From assembly GCA_000231825.2 (NCBI GenBank), contig JH720301.1, forward strand, positions 982,874 to 1,046,873: 64,000 nucleotides of DNA, given 5' to 3'. Each line of letters opens with the position of its first letter. Position 1 is the stretch's first letter. The position numbers and the translations under genes are program-made. Below the pieces are notes generated by a model. The model did not search any database, had not been told where the DNA came from, and was given only the letters and a program-made list of their open reading frames with translations. This DNA is from Tetrahymena elliotti 4EA. Its lineage: Eukaryota > Ciliophora > Oligohymenophorea > Hymenostomatida > Tetrahymenidae. This document shows, one piece after another, positions 12,533-28,487 of the stretch.

Positions 12533-15156
12533 AGAAATTGCCTATCTATTTACCTATAATCAATCTAATCTTTCTATTTATTTATAATTAAATCAAACTC
12601 AACTTATTATAATGTGTCACTAAAAATAAATTAATTAAAGCTGTTGATGTAATCAATTAGCATTTTGAGATATCTAAAAATTTACTCAGTCTTCTTCTCA
12701 GAGAGGAAAGTAAGATACTTACCAATAGACCTGTAATAATATTTCATTTAAATTGCAGATAATCTATCTCTGTAAAAAAGACTAGTGAATCTATCTAGCT
12801 TCTCAAACTTCCTGTATAAATATATAAATTAATCTATTTTTAGATAAAAAAACTTTATACAAGTCTCAGAAGAAATAAAAAATTAATTTCTATTGTTTCA
12901 ATCAATGCTTTAAGCCTGTGAAAAAAAAAAGCAGGTCTTAATTAAATAAATAATCTTAAGCAACAAATCTAAACACTATATTAAATTTTACTTCTCTCTA
13001 ATTTATCATTAACAATGTACTCTTACTACTATATTATTTTATGTATTTGAACGTTTATATTTGCAAAATTTTTGACAATAATTATTTTCACTGCCTCCAG
13101 TGTATCCAATTAATTAAAGAACCCTTCATTTTACACATTATCAAGCTTGAAAACGGTTTTAAAATGTATTAATTTCTTCTTTTTCACAAGATTTTGTGAT
13201 TTCTCCTTTATCGATTTCCCCTTATCTTGTCTATTAATAAAAAGAGATTAACATCGCTTCTTTCTTCCTTTCATATATCATCATTCAAGCAAAAAAAATT
13301 AAATCCAAAAATCAAATATGAAAAAAACTTAACTCCTTTTTGAAGTTGATACTTGTAGTAAGATATTAAAATGAAAAATAAATAGAAATTTTATTATTGA
13401 TATTAAGAAATTCTCTTTATATATATAGGTTATAATTTATAATCATATTCTTAATTTATATTTTATCCTTATAATCAACAGAAATTGAAGAAGCTACTTT
13501 ATACGTAATAACCCTATCAAATACTTATTATATCTATTTACAAAAATAATTAAAAATCATTGCAAAATATTGTAAGACAATGTTTTCTTTAAAGAGTTTT
13601 TTATAATAATCATTTAATTATATAGACATCGGAAAGTGATGCATTTTAAGATTTATTCATATACGAACAATATCCATTACATTTAATTATATCATGATGT
13701 CATGCCTTATGACTTTTGTTTCTTTTTCTTTTAGTCAATCTTCCTATGAGCTGGCTAAGAAAGTAATCTTAAAACTAATAAAAAAGTTAATTTTCTAAAA
13801 ATATATTTCATACTGTCCTCTAATTAATTATTTCCCAACTTAAATTTAAAACTAAATATTCTAAATATATTAGCAAAATTTTGTTAATTAAGATCAAATT
13901 TTCCTTGATTGACCGATCATTTTTTTGCATGAAATAGATTACATTTGTTTTGCTATTTAACCTTCAGAGATTTTTGCAATATTTTAGTAAATTTTATTGT
14001 AACAAAATATGGAATTCTAATTTTTGGTTTATTTCTAAAAATTATTGAAATTTCTCTCTCCAATCTGTTTTTTCACATAATAGCAATTTCTTTTTAATAA
14101 ATAAATAAAATATTCAGTAATATCAAAATAATACATTCTATTCAATTACTACTGGTTTTTTTAAAAATACATCATTTAATCATTTAACTCTACGTTTATC
14201 ATCTAATAAGCTTCGACAACTAGTTTACTATCTTGTTTGTTTGCTGGCTTCAAATTTCATTTGCTGATTAACAAAACATATAATAGTTTGCAACCACACG
14301 CTTTCTTATTACATTAAAGTTACAAAACAAAATAATAAATAACACTCCATTTATTAATATTTAAAGAAATGCTCTTGAAATTTATTGCAAAACCAATTAT
14401 TTATGAACTATCATCCTTCATCCACACATATTTAAAATGATATTCAAAAATTGTTGAAATAAAATAAAAATTCGAAAATTAACTCTTAAAAAACTGTTAA
14501 GCAAGTTAACCTAATGAATTAAAATTCTTTCAAAATTGAAAATTATAACTCTTTTTTTTATTTACACTTATTTTCTCAAAAAACTTAAATTTGAGAATTA
14601 AATTTATTGTAGGTAAAAATAATCATTTGTCTTTCTTTTAAAATTCAATCAGTCAATTCTTATCACCATTTCAAATTGTTTTTTGAAAATTATTTACATT
14701 TAATTATTGGTTGGACTAATTACAAAAAATTAACAAAAGCCATATGAAAAAAAATTATGTTTTATAATTTGAAACTCAATTATTTACAAGCTTTATAGGA
14801 ATTTGGAAATTATTTCTTAAGAAAACTATCTGAACATTAAGTTTAAAAATTAAAATCTCTAGCTTTTTATTTCATCCATATTTTTTACTCATTAAAAATT
14901 ATTAATTTTTTCAATTTAAAAGAGTTATTTAATTTTTGTTAACTATTTAAAATAAATGCTTTGAGTTTAATAAGAGATACTGAATGATAAATATTAAAAA
15001 GATTTTTATAAATTAATTTTAACTACTAATCATAGATATAATAAGAATTAAAAAGGAAATATTATTATTAATATAACAAAAAATAATATTCATTAGGTAG
15101 ATAGAGGTTATAAATATTAGTATAGACTTAGTATATTTAGGATGTATTTTATCTTG
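12533..15156. other. Gene-free spacer
   Basis: A/T-rich intergenic sequence. A TGA-free stretch at about 12600-12920 has slightly raised G+C but no ATG, and may be 3' UTR. Nothing else stands out on either strand. Confidence 0.5.
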
Positions 15157-16104
15157 TCAGAGATCGAAAATTCCACTTTGTTGTTTAGGTTTTCTTTCTT
15201 CATATTGTGGATATTTATAATTATTCCCAGAATTCTATCTAGGATTTCTAGAAAAACTTTCATTTTGACTTTGTTCATAATTTTGATTATTGCTATGAGC
15301 ATTATTAAAATTAGGATTTGTTGCAAAAGGATCACCATTTTGTCCCATCATATTTGGGAAAGACATAAATAAAGGAGATTAGAAAAATACTCCAGGCATA
15401 TTGAATTCTCTCAAGGTATCATCTTTATTGCTTTAACTGAAATTCTATCTTTTAGGTACACGTTCTTCATTGACTTCTGTAGATTCTTTTCCATCAATAC
15501 TTTTTTTAGTTGTAGTTGTGCAAATTAAAAATTATTCATTTTCAGGATCTTATTTGCAGCTTCTAGAACTTGAGCTTCTAGAAAAACTTTACTTAAAGAA
15601 TTATTAAGGATTATTTTCCTATGAGACATTTTCTTAATCTTTTTGCTGCAAATTATTAGAAAAAGATCTGTAATAGTTTTAAATGTCTTTTTAGAAATTA
15701 TCATCATTGAAGAAAGATTTTATTCTACCTAAGAAGCTATCATCTCTTTATTACTACATATTATTATCTAAACTTTCAAAATCATGCTTAATTGAGTTGA
15801 AAGTGTTATTTAGCAAGCCTTCCATGACTCCAAAAAATGGGCTTATTTCCTAAAATGGATTTGGCATGTTATTGTAAAATTAATCTGCAGGAATTCTTTC
15901 TTCTTCACTTTCTTTAGTCTCAAACTATCCATCTTTAAGTTCTTAAGTAATATTTTTACAAATCAAAAACTTTTTATCATTAGGGTCATTTCTGCACTAC
16001 CTAAATGTATTAAATTATTTCTAAAAGAACTAACTTTCCTATTAGAAATTTTAACCTTCAAAGTTTTAGTTTTCTTATTTATCTTTGTCAGTCCAAAATC
16101 CCAT
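15157..16104 (-). CDS. Unknown protein with duplicated Cys-containing motif
   Basis: An intronless minus-strand frame of 315 residues in the ciliate code, starting MGFWTDKDKQENQNF and ending GIFDL before TGA. The clearest feature is an internal repeat of about 35 residues. The first copy, near residues 37-72, reads C-x2-DPND-x2-FLIC and ends EERIP; the second, near 183-218, reads C-x2-DPEN-x2-FLIC and ends EERVP. Between them lie a Phe-rich acidic segment (NPFQEISPFFGVMEGLL), an SFF/NDD stretch and a short serine run. The tail is Asn/Gln/Pro-rich with FGVM- and SPLFMSFPNM-like hydrophobic patches. There is no signal peptide or membrane helix. The layout faintly recalls myeloid-leukaemia-factor or HAX1-like proteins, but I cannot support that assignment. 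Confidence 0.8.
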
Positions 16105-17666
16105 TTTCTATATTATTCTAGTTTTCTATTTTCTAAAATTTTTGCTAATTATTTTTTAAATGTTAATTATCAATTATTTTTCTTCTATAAAGATGATCAA
16201 AACTCATATTAAATTAAACCTTTCTGATAATTAGAAAAAAAGAATTGGATGTGTTAGATATTTATTATTTAGAATACATTTCTAGAATATCTATTTTTTC
16301 ATTTTATAATTTTTTTATATCCTCTTATCATCTCATTTAAGTACATTTTTTTATTCTATTTTAAAACAAATTTAGTAAAATAAACAAAATAAAATAAATA
16401 AAAAAATTGTTTTTTGTTTTTTTGATATTTTTTCATTTAACAATAAAAATGATATTCTTCATAATGGTTTCTTTTTATGAGGAAATTTTTTATTTAGGAG
16501 ACAAATATATGTTTATGAATTGTTTCAACAAATTTATTAATTTTATAAACTTCTCTCTTAACATGTTAAAATTGTATTGAGTTAGTATAATAATAATACA
16601 TTTTAAATAGGAAGTTTTATTAAACATGCATAACTTTAATTTAGTTTACAGATTTAGTAAATTTTTTAATTTAATCATTAATTCATAAGCTAAATATACT
16701 ATGTGTTATGAAAATTATTTTTATTTTTTATATTTTATGATTGTTTATATGTAGAGAGACACATTAGAATTTGTAAATAATTTTGGTGTTTTATTTTATG
16801 CTTAGTTAATTCATAATTTAAAATTATTTTAATGATACCACATTTTACTATTAATTCTTTCTTGTAAACTTTTTAATTTATTTTAAAACTGTTGAAAATA
16901 TAATTTGACATTTAAATTTTTAAAAATATTTGAGATCAATTTTAAATTTAGTGTATTTTGATTATATAATAGCATTTCAAGATAATTTTAAATTTATTAG
17001 TAATTTAAATCATGTAAAGGCATTAATAGAATAAATAAGATGTAGACTCTATAAAGTAATTTATTGCTCATAGTAGATTGAAAAACTTAAATTAGTAGAT
17101 TTACAGATTTCTATTAAATTTACTGATGTTTTTCTTGAAAAATCTATTTTACGTAATTTTACTATTTTGAATTGATATTTTTGAGAATATCATAAAAATG
17201 ATAAAAGATAAAGAGATGAACGAATGTAATTTTGAACTAAGTTTTAAATATATTATAAGATTTTTATTATCTGTTGATGTGGGTTTTATAAATATTTTAA
17301 AAATTTTAATAGTAATATTTATGGGATAAAAAGCAAATTACGTATTTTGAAATTGATTTGCATAATAATCTTTTGGTGTATTATAAACAATAAAGCAACC
17401 AAAAAGTTTTGCTTGCTGCTTATTTATTTGATAATTAATTAATTTTTACTTTTTAATTCTTGATATTTTAAACAAGATTCTTTGATTAATTATCAAAAAA
17501 GAAAAATTAAGGTAGAAGATAAGAACATACAAAAGCAATTTTGGTCTATAAGATTTCTATAGCTAGAAAATAAATTACTAATAAGTTTCATTTTTTCCCA
17601 TGAATAGTTTATAAAAATATGTATGCTAATTTTATTTTTGGAATTATCTAGATTTTAAAACATTTT
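16105..17666. other. A/T-rich spacer between divergent genes
   Basis: Separates the minus-strand gene ending its 5' side at 16104 from the plus-strand protease. It presumably contains both promoters. I see no coding frame, RNA gene or repeat. Confidence 0.5.
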
Positions 17667-20663
<2,997 letters not shown>

Positions 20664-21060
20664 CTCTAAGAATTAAAATGATTTTTACTCATTCTTCTTT
20701 TTATAAAAATAATATGATTAATTTAATAATAATTATTTCTCAATATTTTAATTTATAATTTAAAGCTCTTTTTGTCTTTCTTTTACTTGTTTTGCATTCA
20801 ATAATTATAAAATATCTTTTCAAATCCTCAATCAATCTGAAATTAAAAAATGTTATTTTTTATTAATTATGAATATCATTAAAAAAAACACCCCTATCTT
20901 TTTTTCTTTCGCTCTTATTGAAAAATAAAAGCTTTTGAAATCTTTTTGACAAAAATAAAATATTTGTGATAATAATATCTTTTTTTTGAATAGTATTAAT
21001 GCTTTTGTGATTTATTTTGTTTCTTTTTTTATTTATTTCCTTTGAAATTAAAAAAAATCT
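20664..21060. other. Intergenic spacer between protease gene and tRNA
   Basis: A/T-rich 3' flank of the protease. Its right end includes the tRNA terminator described separately. Confidence 0.5.
21050..21057 (-). terminator. RNA polymerase III terminator
   Basis: Eight consecutive T residues on the minus strand start four bases after the 3' end of the tRNA-Leu gene. A T run of this length is a standard Pol III termination signal. Confidence 0.85.
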
Positions 21061-21139
21061 GATGAAGGCGAGATTCGAACTCGCGCCCTTTCGGAATAGA
21101 GCCTTAATCTACCGCCTTAGACCGCTCGGCCACTTCATC
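21061..21139 (-). tRNA. tRNA-Leu (anticodon AAG)
   Basis: The minus strand folds into a complete class II tRNA of 79 nt. The acceptor stem is GATGAAG paired with CTTCATC. The D stem is GCC/GGC. The anticodon stem GTAGA/TCTAT carries the loop TTAAGGC with anticodon AAG (reads CUU, leucine). The variable arm is 11 nt with a CC/GG stem, as expected for leucine or serine tRNAs. The T arm is GCGAG/CTCGC with the loop TTCGAAT. The internal B box (GTTCGAATC) is intact and no intron is present. CCA is not encoded, as is normal for a eukaryotic gene. Confidence 0.96.
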
Positions 21140-21294
21140 TTAAGCAATATTTATAGATTTAAACTTCAAGCTATTTTATTTACTTTTGGTGAGTAGAAAT
21201 CATTTACATTTTAATTTATGAAGTAATTATTAGTTATCTTAACTTTAAGATAAAATTTAGTGGATAATTTAAAAAATTAATGATAAATTAAAAA

Positions 21295-22668
21295 ATGAAT
21301 TCACAAGAATAAAAAAATTTTGAAACTAAAAACATAGAGGTGTTAACTAAATTTTAAATTTCTAGAAGCTTTAGTCCTAAAAGAAACTGCAAGCAAATAA
21401 AACTCTCTCCTTTACTCATTCCTAAAGGTTAGAATGATTAACTATCTGACTTATGTATTATCTCTGATATTAATTTTATATAAAAACCTCAAGATACTCT
21501 TTAGCAATACTGTAATAAAAATAGATTTAATCATGATAAAAAGCTCAAAAAAAGCAATGAACTTGGGTTATTGAACTAATTAGAACTGAGCTAATCATAG
21601 AATTTTTTGAGATTTAGTAATAGAGATTTTGAATAAAATACTTCTACTTTAAGCCAAAACTTATGTTAAATTAAAACTGTAAACACAAAATTTTTTAAAA
21701 GAAATCTAAAATGTTTCAATAACCCTGAATAGGAAACTGATCAAAGAAAAGATTCTTAAAATAATTTTGGTGATGATTAAGATTAAGTAAAAATAGCTCT
21801 TGATATTAAAAAATGTGTTTCTATTTATGAATCTTAGAAAATTAAAAGCATAGAAAAAAGTGATTGTATTATAGAATTTGTAAAAAATTTATTATAAATT
21901 CTTAATCTATTAATATTGGCTGAATAGAAAAATGTTAAAAAATAATTTGAAAGAATAAAGGAAGATATTTTTTCAGAAATAAAATCATTGATATTTTGTG
22001 CTGATAAATATATTTACTAAGTGATTAATTGCAGTATTTAAGAGTGTAAGCAACTATCCTACCAAGATATTTGCAATTAACTTGTAAAAAAGTTATAAAA
22101 TATTGACAATAATTCTTTTTATTAGCTTTAATAAAGTTAATTATTACCAGAAGACGCCCCTTCCTGTTTTCAAAATGCTGAAAAATAACCATTTCAAAGA
22201 AGTTCTTTACTAGATAATAATGAGATAAACAAATTGAAATAGGAGATTTAGGTGTATCAAAACTAAAAAAAGTAATTTATTAATGAGTTAGATAGTTTAT
22301 AAGAAAAATTTAAATTACAATCTGACTAAATAAATATTTTGCAGCTACAAATGCAAAAAAATAAAAAATAAGTTGAAGAAAAAAGTTAAATTGAAAAAAT
22401 GGAATTAAATCAAAGAATATTATCCTTACAAAATGATCTCAAGAAATAAGAAACCCAAAATGATGATCTAAAAAGGAAATAAAAGCAGTTATGTATTTTT
22501 GCAAGCAATTTATTAATTAATATTGCAAATTAAAATAAAAAAATAGATGATTATGAAACTAATTATATAAAGAAGGAATTTTAATCACAAACAAGTTAAC
22601 AAACTAGGCAGTTCATGCCTTAAATTCCATAAAATATCTAGTATTTGCTTGATAATTAAGACAAATGA
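21295..22668 (+). CDS. Coiled-coil protein of unknown function
   Basis: An intronless frame of 457 residues in the ciliate code; an in-frame ATG at 21280 could add five residues. The N-terminal half is basic, Ser/Asn-rich and without clear domains. The middle (about residues 180-290) has Cys- and Leu-rich helical segments (CSIQECKQLSYQDICNQL). Residues about 300-400 form a coiled coil of Leu/Lys/Glu/Gln heptads. The C-terminus reads IPQNIQYLLDNQDK before TGA. A second, diverged version of this last segment, also ending in TGA, lies directly downstream (22711-22793). The protein looks structural, perhaps cytoskeletal or basal-body-linked, but that is inference from the coiled coil alone. Confidence 0.83.
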
Positions 22669-22793
22669 ATTAATTTAACATTCTTAAAATAATTTTTAAT
22701 TGATAGATAGCTCCTGATAATTATCAAACTAGATGGCTTACACTTTTAATTCCACAAAATATCCAAGATTTGATTGATAGATAAGAGCAGTGA
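22586..22793 (+). repeat. Tandem duplication of the terminal coding segment
   Basis: Two adjacent copies, roughly 22586-22668 and 22711-22793, are similar in DNA and, in the matching frame, in protein: TR..., then IPQNIQYLLDNQDK-stop versus IPQNIQDLIDRQEQ-stop. Both end in TGA. The similarity continues a little into the sequence after each stop. The second copy is preceded by TTGATAG, which could serve as a splice acceptor. It may be an alternative last exon or a fading duplicate. Confidence 0.65.
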
Positions 22794-23801
22794 ATAAATT
22801 TAAGATTATTAAAAGAATATAAATTATTAAACAATACTTTTCTTTTCACCTATCAAAAACATTATTAATTTTGATTTTAAGAATATAGGTCAAAGGTATT
22901 TAATTTTTTTTCTTTTTCATCTTTAAAATTAATGCTGTTATAATTTTCATTCTTAAATTTGTTTAAAATTATTGTTTCACTCTACATTTATTCTAATATT
23001 AACCATGATTATATATAAAAGACTTCTTATTTCATTCAAGAAAAAGAAGATTTATCTGTTTTAAATATTAATTTTAATATTTTCAAAATAAAAATAAAGA
23101 CATATTTTTGCTTTCAAGCAATATCTGATGTTATCTTTGGTTTTTTTAATTTTAATTTGAAATGTAAACAAATTAATTATAATGTCAAAACTTGTTACTA
23201 TATCAATCTCAAATTGCGTAATTTACCTCGAATATTTACCCAAATCGCTTTTTTTATTTCATTAAAGAATAAACTAATAAAAGAAAAATGAGATACTAAA
23301 GATCATTTCATCATTTCTTTATTTATATTTATTTTTTGCAAGAAAAAAAAGGAAATTATATTCCATTGAATTATTTTTAACAAATTTGAATTAAATCTAA
23401 CCCTAGGAAACCTAGGTTAATAGATATTTCGCTCTGTTAATATAAATGAGTGGATTATTTTTAGCTTTATGAAATGACTTAATTTACGCACATTTGATCA
23501 TTTGTATCTTTTACATTAATTAGATTGTAAAAATGAATGGCTATATATATAATCGAATATTAAATTGTTTAATTATAAAATCAATAATTGCATGAATTTA
23601 AATATATTCCAACAATATTAATTATGTTTTATTACTAAAACTCTGACAAGAAAAATATCTACACATAAGAAATTAATTATTTTTGATTTACTGCAAAACA
23701 TTAGCAAATTCTTAAAGAATCAACAAATTAAAAGATTATCTTTTAATTTATATTAATCAATTTAGGAAGCAAATTATAATAATTAGGAAATAGTAAGCTA
23801 A
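22794..23801. other. Gene-free spacer
   Basis: A/T-rich sequence between two plus-strand genes. I see no frame or RNA gene. Confidence 0.5.
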
Positions 23802-26129
23802 ATGAAGTAAAATTCTATTTAGGAGCCTGAAATAGGTGGTTATTTGTAAATCAAGCGTAAAATGTTTTGGGTCATTCGTTATGCAGAGATAATTAATGGC
23901 TGTTTCTACTATTACTACAACAAAGGAGACACTAATCCTAGAGGAGTGTTTACACTATTTGGTTCAAAATCAATTGAAATGCAAACTTCAGATAATGAAA
24001 ATATTATTCAATTTGTTGCCACTAAGTAATAATCATCTCAAAGATTATTAATTAGATGTGATAATAATCAAGATCATCGTAATTGGCTAATCAAATTGAA
24101 TTTTTATTCTTAAAATCAGAGCTAGATTTCTCACAATCAAATTATGAGTTTAAAAAATACCAATAATGATACTACATCAACATTACAGTTTTAGTTAAAT
24201 CAGCAAAATAGCTAAAATACTTTTTTGTATGAAAGATCAGACATAGATAGCGTAGTATCTTCATCTACTAATCTTAAAGCAACTAATGGTATGCAAAGGC
24301 AGAGAGGCGATTAGCTTAGCAACCCATAAAATGTATAGTTTGTTTACATTCAAAATGATTCAAGTAAATCTAATCCTTATATCTTTGACAATGAATTTTT
24401 GACTGCTAAATAAGGAGGTAATGGATCTAATATTGCTTTAGAAAAAAATTTGCAAACAGCTTTGGATAATTTCAAAGATTGCAAAATCCTTAGCGACATA
24501 GACAAGAATATTAGATTACTTTGCAGTGAGTCAGCTTTAAATTCTGTGAACAAGTAGCAGTGCACCAAAAGTAAATCTAGTAGCTCCCCTAATGATTAGG
24601 AAAAATTCTTCACTTCATTGATGAACTAATATCTAGATTCTCCTCAGATGAAAATTGCTATGGCTTTTGTTACAGTAATAATCGCTCTATTAATCTATTA
24701 GAGCTTATAGCTTTTAGATACAAAGAATTTAGTAATAACTATATTAATTATGATTAACTTTATTTTAGTTCCTCTCTTTGCAAGAAAGTTAAATGAAATG
24801 ACCTATTAAAGCTAAAAGAAGAAAATGAAATAGATTAAGTAAGGCTGCATAGCAGAATACTTTTTCCCTCACAATCCAAATGAAATTCTGTTTGTTCTTA
24901 CAAGAAATTTTGAGAAACGTAAAGAATGGTAAATGACTGTTCAAAAATGTGAGCCTAAGCCTCTCTCTAATGGTAATGAATACATAACTACATTCTACAG
25001 ACGTGAGCCAGAAGTATTCATATAGAATGTCATCAGAGATAAGGATGTAGTATATCTTACTGAAGAGTCAACTACTCATAATTTCTTGCGTATATTTTAA
25101 ATTTCATGCAATTCATAAATGGAAGATGGAACTAATGTGAAATACTTCTTTTATTCTCCCTACACTAAAATATCTGACATGAATAATAATCCTAATTCTC
25201 CACTTTTGCTATATGGAATTAATTACCATCTTAAATAGTTAAAAAGAAACCCTTTTAGTCCTTTATTTGCTTATTACAGCTAGACTCTCGGATAAGGAGC
25301 TTCAAGAGAAAATTCAATTCAACAACTTAAAGAGATTGAGTAGTCAAGAAATAGTGCTTAAGAAATCAAATCTGTGTAAAACAAAACCATAGATATAAAA
25401 TCAAATGAATAAGAAATCAAAAAAGTTTAGAAAGAAGAGTAGCAAGAAGAAGAAGAATCAAAAGTTGAAGTACCTCAGAATGTTAGCTAAGAACCTAAGC
25501 TTCTAGAAGGTGAAGCTGGTTAAAAATATAACAAAAGGATTTAAGATCTTATTGATTTGATGAAAAATTTAGCTCCCTTGGACCCTAAAAACAAATGGAA
25601 AGATAATGAAATTAAAGCTGATTATTAAACTCATACAAAAATTGATGAAGAAACTGGTAATGTTATGTCAAGAGGAGAGGTTAAAATAAATAAACCTGCT
25701 TAAGAGATCGTTGATTACATCTAAGATGCTACCAAAAGAAAAACTTGGGATGAAATGTTTAAAGATGGTAAAGAAGTCCAAAAATTAAGTGAAAATTGTC
25801 GTGTAGAGCACAATATCTTTAAAGGTATATTCCCTGTTTCTGATAGAGATTTTTGTCTCCTTTAAATTAGTTTAAAATTAGGAGAAATTCACTACTTATT
25901 AGCCACATCTGTAGAACATCCATCTGTGCCTGAAGTTAGTAAACCTGTTCGTGGTACTTTAAAGATTGGTGGATGGGTGATAGAACCTATTTCTGCTACT
26001 TAAAGTAAATGTATCTACATAACTTGCAGTAATTTAAATGGAAGCATAGCAAAAAGTATTAAAGATATGGTTGCTAAAAACTAATCAATGAACTCTATCA
26101 AGCTTAAAAAAGCTATGGAAAAAAAATGA
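23802..26129 (+). CDS. PH domain - transmembrane - START domain lipid-binding protein
   Basis: An intronless frame of 775 residues in the ciliate code. Residues about 10-110 form a pleckstrin-homology domain: GGYLQIKRKMFWVIRYAEI opening, FYYYYNKGDTNPRGVF strands, and a closing helix with the signature Trp (HRNWLIKLNFY). A Ser/Gln-rich linker follows. Two hydrophobic helices near residues 287-325 (MAFVTVIIALLIYQSL and VITILIMINFILVPLFA) form a membrane hairpin. An acidic/Gln-rich coil around 500-560 leads to a START domain in the last 200 residues (EIVDYIQDATKRKTWDEMF, FPVSDRDFCLL, GGWVIEPI). PH domains bind phosphoinositides or proteins and START domains carry lipids, so a role in lipid transfer or sensing at membrane contacts is likely. 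PH-START proteins are known in eukaryotes; the membrane hairpin between the two is less usual. Confidence 0.9.
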
Positions 26130-26891
26130 TCTAAACTTATTTTAGAATTAAATTGATAAACTACAAATAAATCATCTATATTTTTTAGAAAATCAAGTTT
26201 TATTTTTTATTTATCACTATTAAACTACTAGAGAATGATTTTAATTATTAACTCAATACATATTTCACTTATTGTTTGTTTGTTTGATACATTTATTTTT
26301 CAAAATTTCTTAGATTATATCCCAAAATTAATATAAATAAAAAAGATTCGTCACATATTACGTAATGATAAATTGTAATAATATTCATTATTAACTTTTG
26401 CTTAATTTTATAAATGATTGATTTCACCTCATCCCTAAATGAAGAATTTGAAAGCAATCATAATATGAAATAAAAACAACATCTGAAGCAGTTATAATAT
26501 TTGGATTAAATGTTTAGATTATGATTGACCACCTAAATTAATCAAAATTATAAATTTAATTTAAGTATTTAAGTATTTTTAAAATATGTTTTTGTTGTTT
26601 ATTAAAAGTTGTTCAAGTATTGATTGTAGAATAGAGTTTATTGAATAAAAAATAAACAAATAACACTACAAACTAGATCTAAAAATATTAACAATTTAAG
26701 TAAAAATAAAATAGAACAAATACTTCTCTATTGATATTTTAGAATTAATATTCTAAGTAAGAAGGATCTAGATAAAACTAAAAGCTATTTAAGATTTGGT
26801 TTAAAGAACATTAAGAATAGATTGTTGATTAATTCATTTTCATTACTTAGAAATGATTGTGTAAACTATTATCTACATTTTTTTTATTTGG
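26130..26891. other. Gene-free spacer
   Basis: A/T-rich. I see no supported feature. Confidence 0.5.
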
Positions 26892-28487
26892 ATGCAAAAA
26901 AAATATAGGGTAGAAGTAACAGCTGCTGAGGATTATATAAAGTTTGCTGTATTTGTCCCTCATTTTCTAGGAAACTTCTTAGGTGGCAGGAAATTTCCAA
27001 ATTTTGTTTTCATATCTCTTATTTTAGTATGGATATTTTGCATTGATCTTATTTGCCCAATTACAAATATTATAATTAAGGTGGTCAGCTTTGAATTTTT
27101 CGCATTTATTACGATGCCTATAATGATCCTAAACCTAACAAATTTTAAAGGTCATGATTATAGGCCATTTGCTTTAGTGTATGGAGTCTCTTATGTAATT
27201 GGGTTTCTGATTTATTTTACCGCGGATTATCATTTTAGACTTATTTTTTAGTTTTTTTTGTATTAATATGTCACTGTAATAAGCTATTTACGATATATAT
27301 TTAGCAACAATACATAAATATGTTAAGTTAGATTAAATACAATAAATAGAAACAAGAGTCATACAGATAAAATATTATATCTAGGTAAAATATAAGGAAG
27401 ACATTTGGTGATGGCGAAAAAGGCTAATCTCATGATATTTGATATGCTAAGTGGTTAAAAATTATTTTAAATTCCACCTTAATGCTTGTTAAGAAAGAGA
27501 CAAATATTACATCTCTTCTATGATGATTAAAGATAGATATTAATATATATCATGCAGGAGGAGAATAATAAGTACAAGTTAAACATACTTGCTTTAAGGG
27601 GATTCAAAAACATAGGGTGCTAAATGATTAATGATGATTTAAGCTAAAAGTATGTAGTCTACGATTGTCATTCTATGTCTGTTCTATATTTATAAGAGAT
27701 ATATAATGAAGAAACTAATTTTTAATCTTTCTGCCTAAGAAAGCTTTCAATTATGAATTCTTCATAAACTATGTCTTCACATCTTAATGTTGGAAAACTA
27801 CAAATTCAAAGCTACACACAATTTATATTCTACAATAGCAATAGGCTAGTAGTAAAAACTAATTACAATTAATATGCTGACAAGCTCTAGTTATTTTAGG
27901 TTGATTTTGATTAAATTCACAGTAAATAATTATAATTTTAATCTACAAGAAATGGGTAATATCACAATATATCTGAAGATGAACTCAGTTTTGATGAAAT
28001 ATCAGATACTGAAGATAACTAAGTATTTCTTAAAAAGCCTACTTAAAATTCTAGTTGTAATAACAATTACTTTGAATTTATATGTGATTAAATCCAAGAA
28101 TTCTTCTACTACAAAAACTCTCTTTTAGTGAGCACAAATTTAAATATGTATCTGTTAAACAGTAAAAATCTTGAACTTGAATAAAAAATAAATATATTTC
28201 ATTTGTTTGCAACTGCCTATCCTCTTACTTAAGACTATTTTATAATAAATAAAAATGATGACTACTATATATGTGACATTTAAAAAACACAAAGTTATCT
28301 ATAGAAATCTAGCAGCTTTAAAAATCTATTCTGGAGAAATAGTTAATTCAAACTAAACATAAAATCCGTTTTCAAAATACCAGGAGGCTAGAATCTTTTA
28401 CATATTTCTAAGATAAAAAATTCCAAACACATTATGCTTGCAACAAAGAAATTGATCATTAACATTATTGATTTTGATCCAAAATGA
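26892..28487 (+). CDS. Multi-pass membrane protein with soluble C-terminal domain, unknown
   Basis: Read in the ciliate code, the frame runs unbroken for 531 residues to TGA; a standard-code reading would stop it at residue 119. The first 135 residues hold about four hydrophobic helices (VFISLILVWIFCIDLICPI, FEFFAFITMPIMILNL, FALVYGVSYVIGFLIYF and a following Phe/Tyr-rich segment). The rest is soluble, with recurring short beta-rich units such as KILYLGKIQGRHLVMAKK and NLMIFDMLSGQKLF, which resemble propeller blades, and an acidic stretch (SEDELSFDEISDTEDN). No family is recognised. A membrane anchor with a propeller-like cytosolic domain is my inference. Confidence 0.8.

Noticed and set aside
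11568..12587. Three short plus-strand frames in the standard code
   Set aside because: They are out-of-frame readings of the Asn-rich paralogue, whose ciliate-code frame runs unbroken from 10955 to 12532.
12600..12920. TGA-free stretch with slightly raised G+C after the Asn-rich gene
   Set aside because: It has no ATG in frame and no domain-like sequence; 3' UTR is the simpler reading.
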